A stretch of 64,000 nt of DNA from Actinopolyspora halophila DSM 43834 (GCF_000371785.1 NZ_AQUI01000002.1:4513352-4577351), one strand, 5' to 3'; shown: positions 9,254 through 18,900, counted from the stretch's first letter. The notes: generated by a model not told the origin, from the sequence alone. Translations and numbers: made by a program.

Positions 9254-10429
9254 TCAGCGGCGTTTCTTCTGGCTCCGCTGTGTCGTTGACTGCTTACCGG
9301 AACCGCCCTTCTGCTGCGGTCCCTTCTTTCCGGGGGAACCACCCGCGGACTTGGTGCCGCTCTTCGAACCACCGCTCGGTTTGCCGCCAGGTGTCCCGCT
9401 CGACTTGCCCGCGGAGCCGGCCTTCGCCCCGGAACCGGACTTCTTCGTCCCGGAGCCGGAAGCACCCCCCTGCTTCCCGGAGCCACCGCCGGAGCGGGCT
9501 CCGTTCTCGGGCTCCTCGGAGACCGAGTCCTCCACGACGGTCCCCTCGACAGCGGTGGCCGACTCGCCCGAACGGTCCGGCTTCTGCCCCGGCTTGGGAC
9601 GGGGAGCCTCCTTCTTGGCCTCGAGGTCGCGCTCCTTCTGGCGCTGCTCCTCGCGGTCCACCTTGTTGGTGAGGAAGTGCTGCTGGCCGAGCGTCCACAC
9701 GTTGTTGGCCAGCCAGTAGAACAGGACGGCCATCGGCAGGAACCAGCCCGAGACCAGCGCGCCGATCGGGGCGAGGTACATCATGACCTTGCCCATCATC
9801 GCGCTCTGGGGATTGGACATGGCCGCGTCCGACTGCCGCTTCATCGACATGCGCATCGTGAAGAACGTGGCCACCGAGGCGACGATCATCAGCGGGATAC
9901 CCACCGCGATCATCTCGGGCCTGCTGGTGCCGAAGGCCTCCAGTTGCTGCTCGGACTGGGTGATGGCGTTGGAGAGCTTGGCCCCGAAGATGTCGGCGTT
10001 GATGAAGGAGTCGACGCCCTCCTGGCCGAACACGAAGTTGCTGTCCTCGTTCGGCTTGAAGCTCCGCAGTACGTGGAAAAGGCTCAGGAAGACCGGGATC
10101 TGCACGAGAGCCGGAAGGCAGCCGCCGAGGGGGTTGACCCCCTGCTCGGACTGCATCTTCTGCATCTCCTGCATCATCTTCTGGCGGTCGTTCTTGTATT
10201 TTTCGCGGATCTTCTGCATCTGCGGGGCGAACTTCTGCATCTTCCGCCCCGCACGAATCTGGCTCAGCGCGGGCTTGAGCAACAGGACGCGCAGGGTGAA
10301 GACCAGGAAGAAGACGGCGAGCACCCAGCTGATGCCCTGGTCCTTCCCGAACAGCGCGCCGAAGATCGCGTGCCAGAACCACAGGATGGCCGACACCGGG
10401 TAGAGGATAAAGCCGAAGAAGTCCGCCAC
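9254..10429 (-). CDS. yidC: YidC/Oxa1-family membrane protein insertase
   Basis: Inserts and folds inner-membrane proteins, alone or with SecYEG. The 391 residues show the Gram-positive plan. There is a first TM segment, then the cytoplasmic hairpin with MQKIREKYKNDRQKMMQEMQ, then GGCLPALVQIPVFLSLFHVL and three further TM segments up to about residue 250. The last 125 residues are a low-complexity Lys/Gly/Ser/Pro-rich tail, probably ribosome- or RNA-contacting. The GTG at 10429 follows AGGAG at seven bases. An ATG four bases upstream is out of frame. Odd point: actinobacterial yidC normally lies beside rnpA/rpmH at the replication origin, and no such genes are visible here, so this may be a second copy. 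Confidence 0.9.
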   Translation of the reverse strand: MADFFGFILYPVSAILWFWHAIFGALFGKDQGISWVLAVFFLVFTLRVLLLKPALSQIRAGRKMQKFAPQMQKIREKYKNDRQKMMQEMQKMQSEQGVNPLGGCLPALVQIPVFLSLFHVLRSFKPNEDSNFVFGQEGVDSFINADIFGAKLSNAITQSEQQLEAFGTSRPEMIAVGIPLMIVASVATFFTMRMSMKRQSDAAMSNPQSAMMGKVMMYLAPIGALVSGWFLPMAVLFYWLANNVWTLGQQHFLTNKVDREEQRQKERDLEAKKEAPRPKPGQKPDRSGESATAVEGTVVEDSVSEEPENGARSGGGSGKQGGASGSGTKKSGSGAKAGSAGKSSGTPGGKPSGGSKSGTKSAGGSPGKKGPQQKGGSGKQSTTQRSQKKRR

Positions 10430-10839
10430 TCATTCACTCCTGGTCGTCGCCCGGCGTGCTCCCCCGGGCTTCACCTGCACAACCGCACCCCGTACGCACC
10501 GCAGGGCTCAGCCCCGCCAGGGTGTCACGACCGAATCCGATCACGACGCGCGGGAGGCCCCACAGCCGCCTCGACCGCGCGAGATCGGACCGTCCGGAAA
10601 AGGCCTCCCGGAAACCCCGGTCCGACCGGCGTGGACTCCGACGTTCTCGCGCACGGACGAACCGTGCGGGTTCTCTCACGCGGAGCCGCCCTCGGAACCC
10701 CCTCCGGAGCCGGAGAGCACGGCGCTCATCACACGGGGGATTGTACGCGTGTCCGACCGATGGCGGGCACCCCGGAAAACACGGGCACCACGACGGAGAC
10801 CGGAAACGCACTCTTTCGGGAGGCGTCGTCGCGGAAGCA
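10430..10839. other. Intergenic region, no gene seen
   Basis: About 410 bp between divergent genes. It holds the upstream sequence of the YidC-type gene. I find no RNA gene, clear palindrome or supported coding frame. Confidence 0.35.
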
Positions 10840-10868
10840 TTGACTTAAACCTTGATCGAAGTTCTAGT
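10840..10868 (+). promoter_or_regulatory. Sigma-A-type promoter with imperfect palindrome, upstream of FMN reductase gene
   Basis: TTGACT (10840-10845) and TCTAGT (10863-10868) are separated by exactly 17 bases. The spacer contains ACCTTGATCGAAGT, an imperfect dyad centred on GATC (10 of 14 positions symmetric), as expected for a MarR- or HxlR-like operator. The start codon is 57 bases downstream. The AT-rich patch stands out from its surroundings. Confidence 0.5.
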
Positions 10869-10924
10869 TTTGCTCGCGTCGCCGCAGACGGGACCGAGCG
10901 GTCCCACGAGATCGAAGGAGCACC

Positions 10925-11509
10925 ATGAGTTCGAACGCCCTCCGCCTCGCCGTGATCATCGGAAGCGTCCGACAGGGCCGCTTCGGCCCCACCGTCGGTC
11001 ACTGGGTCGCGAACGAGGCCGAACGGTTCGAGCAGTTCGAGGTCGACCCGATCGACCTGGCCGAGTTCCAGCTGCCCCTCGACATGGCGGGCGAATCGAG
11101 TCCGCGGGCCCGGGAGTCCGGCGAGGAGCTGCGGCGGCGGCTCGGTGCCGCGGACGCCTTCGTCGTCGTCACCCCCGAGTACAACCGCAGCTTCCCCGCA
11201 GCGCTGAAGAACGTGATCGATCACCACAAGGTCGAGTGGTACGCCAAACCCGTGGGGCTGGTCTCCTACGGAGGCATCGCCGGTGGCCTGCACGCGGTGG
11301 AGAACCTGCGCCAGGTCTTCGCCGAGGTGCGCGCCATGACCGTGCGCGACACGGTCAGCTTCCACGGAGCTCAGGCCGCTTTCGACGAGGAGGGCCTGCC
11401 GGTGGACCAGGCGGGGAGCAGCACCGCGGCCAAGACGATGCTCGAGGACCTGACCTGGTGGACCCGCGCGCTGGTCGAGGCCAAGGAGAGGCGCCCCTAC
11501 CTCGGCTGA
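10925..11509 (+). CDS. NADPH-dependent FMN reductase (flavodoxin-like fold)
   Basis: A 194-residue protein. GSVRQGRFGPTVGHW near the N-terminus is the FMN phosphate loop, TPEYNRSFPAALKNVID the second flavin/dimer motif, and LVSYGGIAGG the third. Together they define the NADPH-dependent FMN/quinone/azo reductase family, cytosolic and usually dimeric or tetrameric. GAAGGAGC precedes the ATG. It has its own promoter and is closed by a hairpin at 11558-11603, so it is a single-gene unit, possibly induced by quinones or redox stress through the dyad in its promoter (inference). Confidence 0.88.
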   Translation: MSSNALRLAVIIGSVRQGRFGPTVGHWVANEAERFEQFEVDPIDLAEFQLPLDMAGESSPRARESGEELRRRLGAADAFVVVTPEYNRSFPAALKNVIDHHKVEWYAKPVGLVSYGGIAGGLHAVENLRQVFAEVRAMTVRDTVSFHGAQAAFDEEGLPVDQAGSSTAAKTMLEDLTWWTRALVEAKERRPYLG

Positions 11510-11557
11510 ACCACTCGCCGTCGGCGCTGCCTGCGAGAGCGGTCGTCGGAAGGACAA

Positions 11558-11603
11558 CCGCGGTCGGGTGCGGTCGGTGGAACCGTTCCGCACCCGACCG
11601 CGG
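11558..11603. terminator. Bidirectional hairpin between convergent genes
   Basis: A perfect 16-bp inverted repeat (11558-11573 and 11588-11603, 14-base loop) lies between the reductase stop on the plus strand and the importer ATPase stop on the minus strand. Its symmetry allows it to act on both transcripts. Confidence 0.75.
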
Positions 11604-11653
11604 AGGAGTCGCCCGGCGAGCCAGCCGTGCCGCACGAAATCGGGTCCCGCGGG

Positions 11654-12433
11654 TCAGTGCTCCGAGGGCTTGCCGGGGAAGAAGCGCACGGCCGGACGTC
11701 CCTCCGGACCGTCCGGGGAAACCCCGGCCCGCACGTCGTAGACGTCGGCTATGAGTTCCGGCGTGAGCACCTCGGAGGGTTTTCCCGAGGTCACCGCACT
11801 GCCCTCCCGCAGCACGATCAGCTGGTCGCAGAACATGGCGGCCAGGTTCAGATCGTGCAGCGCCAGCACGCTGGTCACCGGGATGCGCACCACGAGCCCG
11901 AGCAGCTCGAGCTGGTGCCGGATGTCCAGGTGGTTGGTCGGCTCGTCGAGCAGCAGCTCCCGCGGCTGCTGGGCCAGGGCACGCGCGATCTGCACCCGCT
12001 GCCGCTCGCCGCCGGACAGCGTGTGCCAACAACGCCGTTTCTTGTCCGACAGTTCCGTGTACTCGAGAGCGGAGCGAACGGCCTCCTGGTCGGCGGCCGT
12101 CTCCGCCGACCAGGGACGTCGGTGCGGGACACGACCCAGCCGGACGACGTCGAGCACGTTCATGTCCACCCCGGTGTCGGCCTGCTGCTCCACGAGCCCG
12201 ACCTTGCGGGCGACGTTCCTGCGCCCCACCCGGTCGATCGGAACGCCGTCGAGCCGGACCACTCCGGCCGAAGCGCCGCGCACCCCGGACAGCAACCGCA
12301 GCAGAGTCGACTTGCCGGAACCGTTGGGCCCCAGCAGCCCGACGGTCGAACCGGGGTCGGGTTCGAGACTGACCTCGTCGACGATCAACCTGCCGCCGAC
12401 GTGCCAGGAAACCCGGTCGGCGAGCAATCCCAC
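11654..12433 (-). CDS. BtuD/FecE-like ABC importer ATPase (probable corrinoid)
   Basis: This 259-residue ATPase belongs to the iron-siderophore/vitamin B12 importer class. Walker A is GPNGSGKST, the signature LSGGERQR, Walker B LLLDEPTNHLD and the switch His is in ALHDLN. It energises the permease encoded immediately upstream (22-bp gap). I chose the GTG at 12433, which has GGGAGGA eight bases before it; the frame to 12505 would overlap the permease coding end without a binding site. The operon order on the minus strand is binding protein, permease, ATPase, all behind a cobalamin riboswitch. A corrinoid substrate is therefore preferred over the iron or F420-0 label that homology alone would suggest. 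Confidence 0.88.
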   Translation of the reverse strand: MGLLADRVSWHVGGRLIVDEVSLEPDPGSTVGLLGPNGSGKSTLLRLLSGVRGASAGVVRLDGVPIDRVGRRNVARKVGLVEQQADTGVDMNVLDVVRLGRVPHRRPWSAETAADQEAVRSALEYTELSDKKRRCWHTLSGGERQRVQIARALAQQPRELLLDEPTNHLDIRHQLELLGLVVRIPVTSVLALHDLNLAAMFCDQLIVLREGSAVTSGKPSEVLTPELIADVYDVRAGVSPDGPEGRPAVRFFPGKPSEH

Positions 12434-12455
12434 GGTGCCGTCCTCCCTCTCACGA

Positions 12456-13493
12456 TCAACTCGTCTTGCGGGTGCGGTAGAGGATGACCACGAAGGCGGG
12501 CACACCGATCAACGACGTCATCACCCCCACCGGGATCTCCTGCGGATCGAGCACGGTGCGCGCGATCGTGTCGATCCACACCAGAAAGATCGCCCCGGCC
12601 AGCGCGGTGGTCGGCAGCAGTCCGCGATGACCGGATCCGACCAGGGCGCGGGCGGCGTGCGGCAGCACGAGCCCGACGAACCCGATCGCACCGGCCGAGC
12701 TGACCAGGGTCGCCGTGAGCAGCGCGGTCGCGATCAGCAGCACCGTCCTGGTACGCGTCACGGAGACGCCGAGCGAGGCGGCGGCGTCCTGCCCGAAGGT
12801 GAACGCGTCCAACGCAGTGGCCTTGGCCAGGCACACCAGCAGCACCACGACCAGCGCGAACAGGCACGACGCCACGTCGAACCACCCGGTTCCGGCCAGC
12901 GATCCCAGCAACCAGAACAGCACGCTCCGGGTCTGCTCGGCGTCACCGGCCGACATGACTATGAACGAGGTCAACGCCGAGAACAACTGCATGGCGGCCA
13001 CCCCGGCCAGGATCACGCGGTCGGCCGTACCGCCCACGACGTGGCTCAGCACGAGCACCAGCGTGAACGAGCACAGCGAGCCGAGGAAGGCACCGAGCGA
13101 GAGCGTGGCCACCCCGCTGCCGAGGCCCAGGATCACCACGGCCACCGCCCCCGTGGAGGCCCCCGAGGAGATCCCCAGCACGTAGGGGTCGGCCAGCGGG
13201 TTGCGCAGCAGGGACTGCATGACCACGCCGCACAGCCCGAGCCCGGCCCCGCAGACGGCGGCCAGCACCGTCCGGGGCAACCGCAGGTTCCAGATGATCC
13301 CCTCGCGGATCAGCGAGAGTCCGGAGTCCCCCAGACCGAGGTGGTCGGCCACCACCCCCCACACGTTCGGCACCGCGATGTCGGCCGGTCCTATCGTGAT
13401 GGTGAAGGCCACGGAGAGGCAGAGCAGGGCCAGCCCGCACAGCCAGAGGACCGTGGTGCCCACCCCACCCGGGCGGGTGAGCAACGATCTCAT
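12456..13493 (-). CDS. BtuC/FecCD-like ABC importer permease (probable corrinoid)
   Basis: A 345-residue polytopic protein of the FecCD/BtuC family with about ten membrane segments. NLRLPRTVLAAVCGAGLGLCG is the conserved region after the first TM, LADPYVLGISSGAS the family hallmark, and FVGLVLPHAARALVG the cytoplasmic ATPase-coupling loop. The ATG overlaps the stop of the binding-protein gene by four bases (ATGA), so the two are translationally coupled. It forms the membrane channel for the substrate delivered by the lipoprotein encoded upstream. Confidence 0.92.
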   Translation of the reverse strand: MRSLLTRPGGVGTTVLWLCGLALLCLSVAFTITIGPADIAVPNVWGVVADHLGLGDSGLSLIREGIIWNLRLPRTVLAAVCGAGLGLCGVVMQSLLRNPLADPYVLGISSGASTGAVAVVILGLGSGVATLSLGAFLGSLCSFTLVLVLSHVVGGTADRVILAGVAAMQLFSALTSFIVMSAGDAEQTRSVLFWLLGSLAGTGWFDVASCLFALVVVLLVCLAKATALDAFTFGQDAAASLGVSVTRTRTVLLIATALLTATLVSSAGAIGFVGLVLPHAARALVGSGHRGLLPTTALAGAIFLVWIDTIARTVLDPQEIPVGVMTSLIGVPAFVVILYRTRKTS

Positions 13494-14515
13494 TCGACGA
13501 GGCCGAACTCGCGCAGCTTGGCGGCCACCCGCTCCACCCCGTTCACGGTACGGAGCGACGGGTTCATCGCGGCTCCGCTGAGTCTGATGTAGCGCTCGTC
13601 GCGCACCGCGTCCATGTGCTTGGTGACCGGGTTGGACTCCAGGAAATCGATCTTCTGGGCCGCTTCCTCCGCGGTTTGGCTCTCGCGGGTGAGATCACCG
13701 AGCACGAGCACGTCCGGATTCCGCTCGGCCACCGTCTCCCAGTTGATCTGCGGCCACTCCTGGTGCGTGTCGTCGAAGACGTTCCGCGCGCCGATCCTGT
13801 CGGTGATGATCCCCGGCGCGCCGCAGCAGCCCGCCATGTACGGCGACTCCTTGTTGGCGAACCAGTAGAGCATGCTCACCCCGGAGGCATCGATGTCCTC
13901 CGTGGCCGTGGCGACCCTGTTCCGCAGTTCCTCGACCAGTTCCGCACCGCGCCGCTCGACGTCGAACACCCGCGCGAGGTTCTCGATCTCCTCGTAGACC
14001 CGGTCCATCCGCAGTTGTTCGGCGCGCGAGCCGTCCCCGTCCCCCGCGTTGTTCTTGGCGCAGTCCGCGGGGGCCACGTAGGTCGGCACGCCGAGCCGTT
14101 CGAACTTCTCCCGCGAGGCGACCCGGCTCACGGTGCTCTCGAACGAGGCCGAGACGAAGTCAGGTTCCTCGGCCAGCACCCGCTCGTAGGAGGGGGTGTC
14201 GTCGGCGAGACGGGGGACCCCGGAGTTCGCCTCCTCCAGGGACTTCAGCACCGGGTCGGTCCAGGTCGCCGTGCCCACCACGCGGTCGGCCAGGCCGAGG
14301 GAGAGCAGGATCTCGGTGGATCCCTGGTCCAGGGAGACGACGCGTTCGGGCGGGGCGTCGAGGGTGACCTCCCTGCCGCAGTTCTCGACGGTTCGCGGGT
14401 AGCCGGGCGCACTCCGCCCGGAGGGGTCGGAGGCCTCGCCGCCGCAGGCGGTAAGCAGACCGGCCGCGAGCAGCGGGAGACAGCACAGGGACAACGATCG
14501 GAACGGCCTACGCAT
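13490..14515 (-). CDS. BtuF-like substrate-binding lipoprotein (probable corrinoid)
   Basis: This 341-residue protein starts with a lipoprotein signal (LLAAGLLTAC, lipobox cysteine about 25 residues in), followed by a helical-backbone periplasmic-binding fold. RVVSLDQGSTEILLSLGLAD is the N-terminal lobe entry. A CCGAPG loop and NWETVAERNPDVLVLGD lie in the C-terminal lobe. I chose the ATG at 14515, which has GAGAGGA upstream; the longer frame runs through the riboswitch. Proteins of this actinobacterial subgroup are, as I recall, sometimes named putative F420-0 transporters. The cobalamin riboswitch in the leader instead argues for vitamin B12 or a related corrinoid. The cysteine pair in the binding lobe could matter for the ligand. 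Confidence 0.88.
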   Translation of the reverse strand: MRRPFRSLSLCCLPLLAAGLLTACGGEASDPSGRSAPGYPRTVENCGREVTLDAPPERVVSLDQGSTEILLSLGLADRVVGTATWTDPVLKSLEEANSGVPRLADDTPSYERVLAEEPDFVSASFESTVSRVASREKFERLGVPTYVAPADCAKNNAGDGDGSRAEQLRMDRVYEEIENLARVFDVERRGAELVEELRNRVATATEDIDASGVSMLYWFANKESPYMAGCCGAPGIITDRIGARNVFDDTHQEWPQINWETVAERNPDVLVLGDLTRESQTAEEAAQKIDFLESNPVTKHMDAVRDERYIRLSGAAMNPSLRTVNGVERVAAKLREFGLVE

Positions 14516-14562
14516 CGGATCCTCTCCGTCGGAAGGCTCGAGCGCGGAGCCTCGCGGGCATT

Positions 14563-14628
14563 CGAACCGCCGGTTCGGCGGGTGCGAACCGCCGGTTCGG
14601 CGGGTGCGAACCGCCGGTTCGGCGGGTA
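14563..14628 (-). repeat. Three tandem 22-bp palindromic units in the leader of the importer operon
   Basis: Units at 14563-14584, 14585-14606 and 14607-14628 are identical except for the last base. Each contains the perfect dyad GAACCGCCGGTTC. On the transcribed minus strand each can form a CCGCC/GGCGG hairpin with a five-base GAACC loop. They lie between the riboswitch and the start codon, where the expression platform should be. Confidence 0.9.
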
Positions 14629-14800
14629 CCAGCAGGTCTTCGGGCTCGAGATCCTCCGAACGGAAAGCGCCTTCCCGGGGCTGTCCCCAGTGGCCGTTGC
14701 TCCGCCCGTCCCTCACACCGCTGCGCGTCAGCTCCGGATTCGCACCGGATTCCCTGGCCCATCACGGGTTGACTGGCGCGGACAGCCTAACAGCGCGGTG
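14629..14800 (-). promoter_or_regulatory. Cobalamin (AdoCbl) riboswitch
   Basis: Read on the minus strand, the conserved core appears in order: GGGAATCCGGTGCGAATCC, then GCTGACGCGCAGCGGT, then CCACTGGGGACAGCCC, GGGAAGGCG, and finally the B12 box GAAGACCTGC. This is the arrangement of actinomycete cobalamin riboswitches, for example upstream of vitamin B12-regulated genes in Streptomyces. It precedes the importer operon by about 110 bases, so cobalamin is expected to repress it. The outer boundaries are approximate. Confidence 0.92.
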
Positions 14801-14957
14801 TTCGTCCATGAACCGGTCGAGTGAGGACACCAGCGAGAAAAGAGTCACATACCACAAGCGGTGCGACGTTCGAAGCGACCATTGTGTGATCGATGGAGAG
14901 TTCGCGGTACCGACGAACCCGAGGACCACGATCTCATGACTCGCCAAAGCCTTCCAC

Positions 14958-15644
14958 ATGTCCAACAATGGAGTGATGATTCGCGTCCATAACCCGCACC
15001 CGTGGCCCACTACGGAGCAGGAAGCCGTCGCGGTTCAGGAGCACCTGCGGTCCTTGGTCCGCGTCGACGGCGATCCCCAGGTCGTCCGCACCGCGGCGGG
15101 ATTGGACGTGGCCTATCGCGAGGACACAAACGAACTCGTTGCAGCGGTCACGGTTCTTGACATGGAAACACTGGACGTCATGGACAGTGTGGTGGTGCGC
15201 GGGAAGCCGGAGTTTCGTTACGTACCGGGACTGTTCGCCTTCCGCGAGGCTCCACCGCTACTGGAAGCACTCACACGTCTGTCAGTCGAGCCGGACATCC
15301 TCGTCTGCGACGGTCAAGGACTGGCCCATCCTCGCCGCTTCGGGCTGGCTTGTCACATCGGCGTGCTGACCGACACTCCCAGCGTCGGCGTCGCCAAAAC
15401 CGCGATGGGCCGGTACGAACCACCGGGAGAACAGCGAGGCGACTGGTCACCGCTCTACTGCGACTCCGAGATCGTCGGCCGAGCGCTACGGACACGACAC
15501 GGCGTGAAACCGGTGTTCGTCTCGGTCGGCCACCACCTCACGCTCGACACCGCCTGCGAGCTGATACTGCGACTTGCACCGTTCTACCGTCTGCCCGAGA
15601 CGACGCGCAGCGCTGACAGGTTGGGACGCTCCGCATCGACCTAA
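14958..15644 (+). CDS. nfi: Endonuclease V (deoxyinosine 3'-endonuclease)
   Basis: Cleaves DNA (or RNA) one base 3' of inosine, in repair of deaminated adenine. The 228 residues carry the family signature. AGLDVAYRED holds the first metal aspartate, FRYVPGLFAFREAPPLL is the wedge region, LVCDGQGLAHPRRFGLACH the second aspartate and base-binding loop, and PSVGVAKTAMG the lysine motif. ATG codons at 14958 and 14976 are both possible. The second has GGAG close by; neither has ideal spacing. The stop overlaps the immunity-gene stop from the other strand by four bases. Confidence 0.92.
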   Translation: MSNNGVMIRVHNPHPWPTTEQEAVAVQEHLRSLVRVDGDPQVVRTAAGLDVAYREDTNELVAAVTVLDMETLDVMDSVVVRGKPEFRYVPGLFAFREAPPLLEALTRLSVEPDILVCDGQGLAHPRRFGLACHIGVLTDTPSVGVAKTAMGRYEPPGEQRGDWSPLYCDSEIVGRALRTRHGVKPVFVSVGHHLTLDTACELILRLAPFYRLPETTRSADRLGRSAST

Positions 15645-15985
15645 AAGTCATCCAGTGTCAATGTTCCATCATCATCCCACCGTCGTTGGCCCAGGTATCT
15701 TCCTGTATCACTGAACTGAGCTTCTCTTGCCAAATTTCCATTCTTATGCCACTCGACATGAGTTCCGATGGCCCGCCCTCTTGAATTATAACCTTCGGAA
15801 CGTTTTGATCCGTCCGGGTACCATTCCTTCGTCGCCCCGTCCGGAACTCCGTCAACATAGCTCGTCAAAGCAACAAGAACACCGCCTCGCGTTTCCTCCA
15901 CCACTTCTCCAGTAAAAGGAAAACCCTGATACAGAGCTGTTTCATCGAACCCAGATTCCACTTCGTCCTCAGTTATCCGAAACAT
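15641..15985 (-). CDS. YwqK-like (MORN-repeat) immunity protein for the adjacent toxin
   Basis: This 114-residue, mostly beta-strand protein has MORN/YwqK-type repeats: GVPDGATKEWYPDGSKRSEG and THVEWHKNGNLAREAQF. YwqK proteins are the cognate antitoxins of YwqJ deaminases. The start is placed at the ATG 15985, just after AGAGGGG, which gives a typical MFRITEDEVE beginning and overlaps the toxin stop by 17 bases, so the two are co-translated. The AT-rich base composition is shared with the toxin tip and unlike the surrounding chromosome. It should bind and block the deaminase domain in the producing cell. Confidence 0.85.
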   Translation of the reverse strand: MFRITEDEVESGFDETALYQGFPFTGEVVEETRGGVLVALTSYVDGVPDGATKEWYPDGSKRSEGYNSRGRAIGTHVEWHKNGNLAREAQFSDTGRYLGQRRWDDDGTLTLDDF

Positions 15986-18900
15986 TACCCCTCTTCCGAG
16001 TATACTCTTCAAGCGGAACAACATATTCACCGTTGGCTATGTTTTCAATTTTCCTGTCAGGATGATTCTTTCCGTGATTGAAACCACCCGCGGCCATATC
16101 AGAGGATTCCGGACTCATTGAGAGTATAGCATTGCAATTCGCACAACACGGAGCCAAGGATGCCGGCCAGTCCTTGAACGTGAACCGACTGTCGACGTAA
16201 ATTCGTCCCATAATTTTCTTCATCTCCTCCTTGGTGTCAACCCCTCTGTCATTCAACAGCTTGTTCAACGCCTTCACCTCCGCGTGTCGAGTAGGTTCAT
16301 CCTGCCAGGGGTACTCTCCCTTCTCAGAAATAATATTTCCATCAGAGTCATACTGATCGTATTCGCCGCGAATATCCTCCAAATGCCCCCGCAGTGCATG
16401 ATTTAATTCCACATTGGGAATAGCACTGTCATTCTTCCCATTTACCGCCTCGTAGACACTACCAAATCCCCGGTCGATAATGACAGAATTGACACCTCCA
16501 TTTTTTCCTCCCATTCTCTTCTGTGATACCGTGTTACCCTCCTGGTCGAGCGGGCGATGATTCTTAGCAGCATCCCGAATGAAGTCCGTTCGATCCTCGA
16601 GAGCCTGCCGAACATATGAGTTAATCGGCTCGCCATCGATCTTGACTATGAGTCCCTCCTCGTACTCGCACCGGTAAGGATCGATCGTTTCCAGTTCATG
16701 GGCGCGATCAAAATCGGTGTTGACCGGTTTTTCCGGATATTTCTCGCTTCCGAAAGCGGTCTGGCCATCGTCTCCCTGCTCGTTGCCGTCCTCGCCACGA
16801 CTCCGAGCGTCCTCCGGCCTCTCGCCGGGGTCCGCGCCGTCCCGAGGGGGATGGAAGCCGTCCTCGCCGACCGGGGACCTGGTGCTGTCGGGCCGGTGGG
16901 TGTCCCAGCCGCCGTCCGGGGGCCAGGTCGGGCTTCCGTCGGGTCCCGTGCCGCTGGCGAACAGGCGCCCGCTGCTGTCACTCCAGACCAGCCCGCGCGG
17001 GGCGGTGACCGGGACGTCGAGTTCACGGGCCAGCTCCGCCGCGAAGTCCTCGGAGTCACAGACGGCCAACCGGACCGGCCGCTCGCCGTCCCACTCCGGC
17101 AGGCGACGCAGCACGTCGCTCAGCTCCTCCGGTGAGTAGCTGCGGTCACCGATGTGGACGCGCCCGTCCGGTCCCATGTGGGCGTCGAGCGTGAAGTGCC
17201 CGCCGTCGTCGGGAACGCGCCGCGCGAGGTCCTGCATGTTCGGGTCGGTGTGCCCCGACACCCCGGAGTCGGTGCGGTTGCCGCGCAGCTGCTCGAGCGC
17301 GTCGTCGATCTTGCGCTCGTACTCCGGTGTCCCCGGCTCCGGCCGATCGGCATCGTCCCTCGGCGGCCCCGAACCGTCGCCGTTCCCCGGATCGTCCTTC
17401 GGACGTTGCGGTGCCGATTCGGGCCCGTCCGGTCCGATGTTCGGCCGATTCGAGCCGTCACCGCCACCGCGCTGCTGCCCCGGGACGTCCGTCCGCTCGG
17501 GAGCGGACGGGGACGACGTCTCGGGAGGCCGTCCCGTTCCTCCCCCACCGGTGCTCGGACGGGAGCTCGGGCTCCCTCCGTCCGGGGAGCGCCCGGACGT
17601 GTCCGATCCGCCGGGACCGCGTTCCGGGCCGCGTGGCGGACTGCTCGTCCCCGCGGTCTCCGCCCGCGGTTTCGGAGGCCCCTCGGGACCTCGGCCGGTC
17701 GTTCCCGGCCTCGTGGGCGATCCGGTGTTCCCGGAAGCACGTGGAGCGTCCGTGGTGGACGGCGGTCGACCGGCCGCCCCCGGAGTGCCGGGGGTGCCGG
17801 TCCAGCCCCCTCCGGCTCCGGGGCGGTTTCCACCACCGCTCGGGCTCGCCCCGCCGGTTCCGGACTGCCCACCGGTCGTTCCGGGGCTGCCAGCCGGTCC
17901 CGCCGCCGGAGCGGCGGGAGAGCTCGAAGGCTGATCCGCACGCGGCGGCGTCGACGGAGCCGCCGGTGTGGCCGATGCGGCCGGGGACGTCACGTCGGAC
18001 GGGTTGGTGCTGGACGGAGTGCTCGGGTTTCCCTCCGGGAACGAAGGGGGCGAACCGCCGTCGGCACCCGGACTCCCGCCAGCGGGCGGACCGCCCGCCC
18101 CGGACCGGGGACCGGACGCATCGCGGGCGGTCCCGGGACCGCCGGATGCCTCCGTAGCAGGCCCGGAGGGACGGCCACCTCCGGCATCGGGCACGCCCCC
18201 ACCACTGGACAGCTCCCCGGAGAACGTCATCACCCGGGGGTCCGGAGCGGCCGGAGAGCCGTCGGGCGCGGTGCTGCCGGTGGGTGGCTCACCCTCGAAA
18301 CCGCCCTCCGGGGACGGAACGGTTCCGCCCTCGGCGGAACCGTCGGACCGGGGTGGTGGCGGACCGGGATCGCCTGAGGCCGACGGGCCGGGATCCGGTC
18401 CGGAGCCCGCGCTCGGCGCGTCCACGCCCGCAGAGGGCGAGTCCGCTCCCCCGTACGGCGAGGCCGGAGAGCTCCGCTCCGGACCGGAGCCTCCGGGGGA
18501 GTCGTGGGAGCGCCCGGAGTACGGGCTCTCGCCGGAGGACGGGGCGTCTCCCGGGCCGGGGTCCGGACGCGAGGAAGCCGGGGTGCCCGCGGAGGGCGCT
18601 GCGTCCGGGCCGGAGCGCGGGGATTCGGGGGCACCACCGGGAGCGGCGGAGTCCGCGTCGGGACCGGACCTCGGACCGGGAGCCGCCGAATCGGGAGCCC
18701 CGCCGGGAGCGGTGGAATCCGATCCGGGCCCGGTGAGATCGGAGTCGGGACCGCCCCCCGATTCGGGAGCGAGGTTCGGATCGGCGCCGGAACCGGAACC
18801 ACCTCCCCCGTCCGGGTGCTTGCCGGATATGTCGGTGCCGAAGGCGTCGTCGAACTTCCTCCACGAGCTCTCGGCGACCCTGTCGGCGACCTTGCCGGAG

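Noticed and set aside
17150..18800. Large plus-strand frames opposite the toxin linker
   Set aside because: Antisense of Pro/Gly/Ser repeats; no independent signals.
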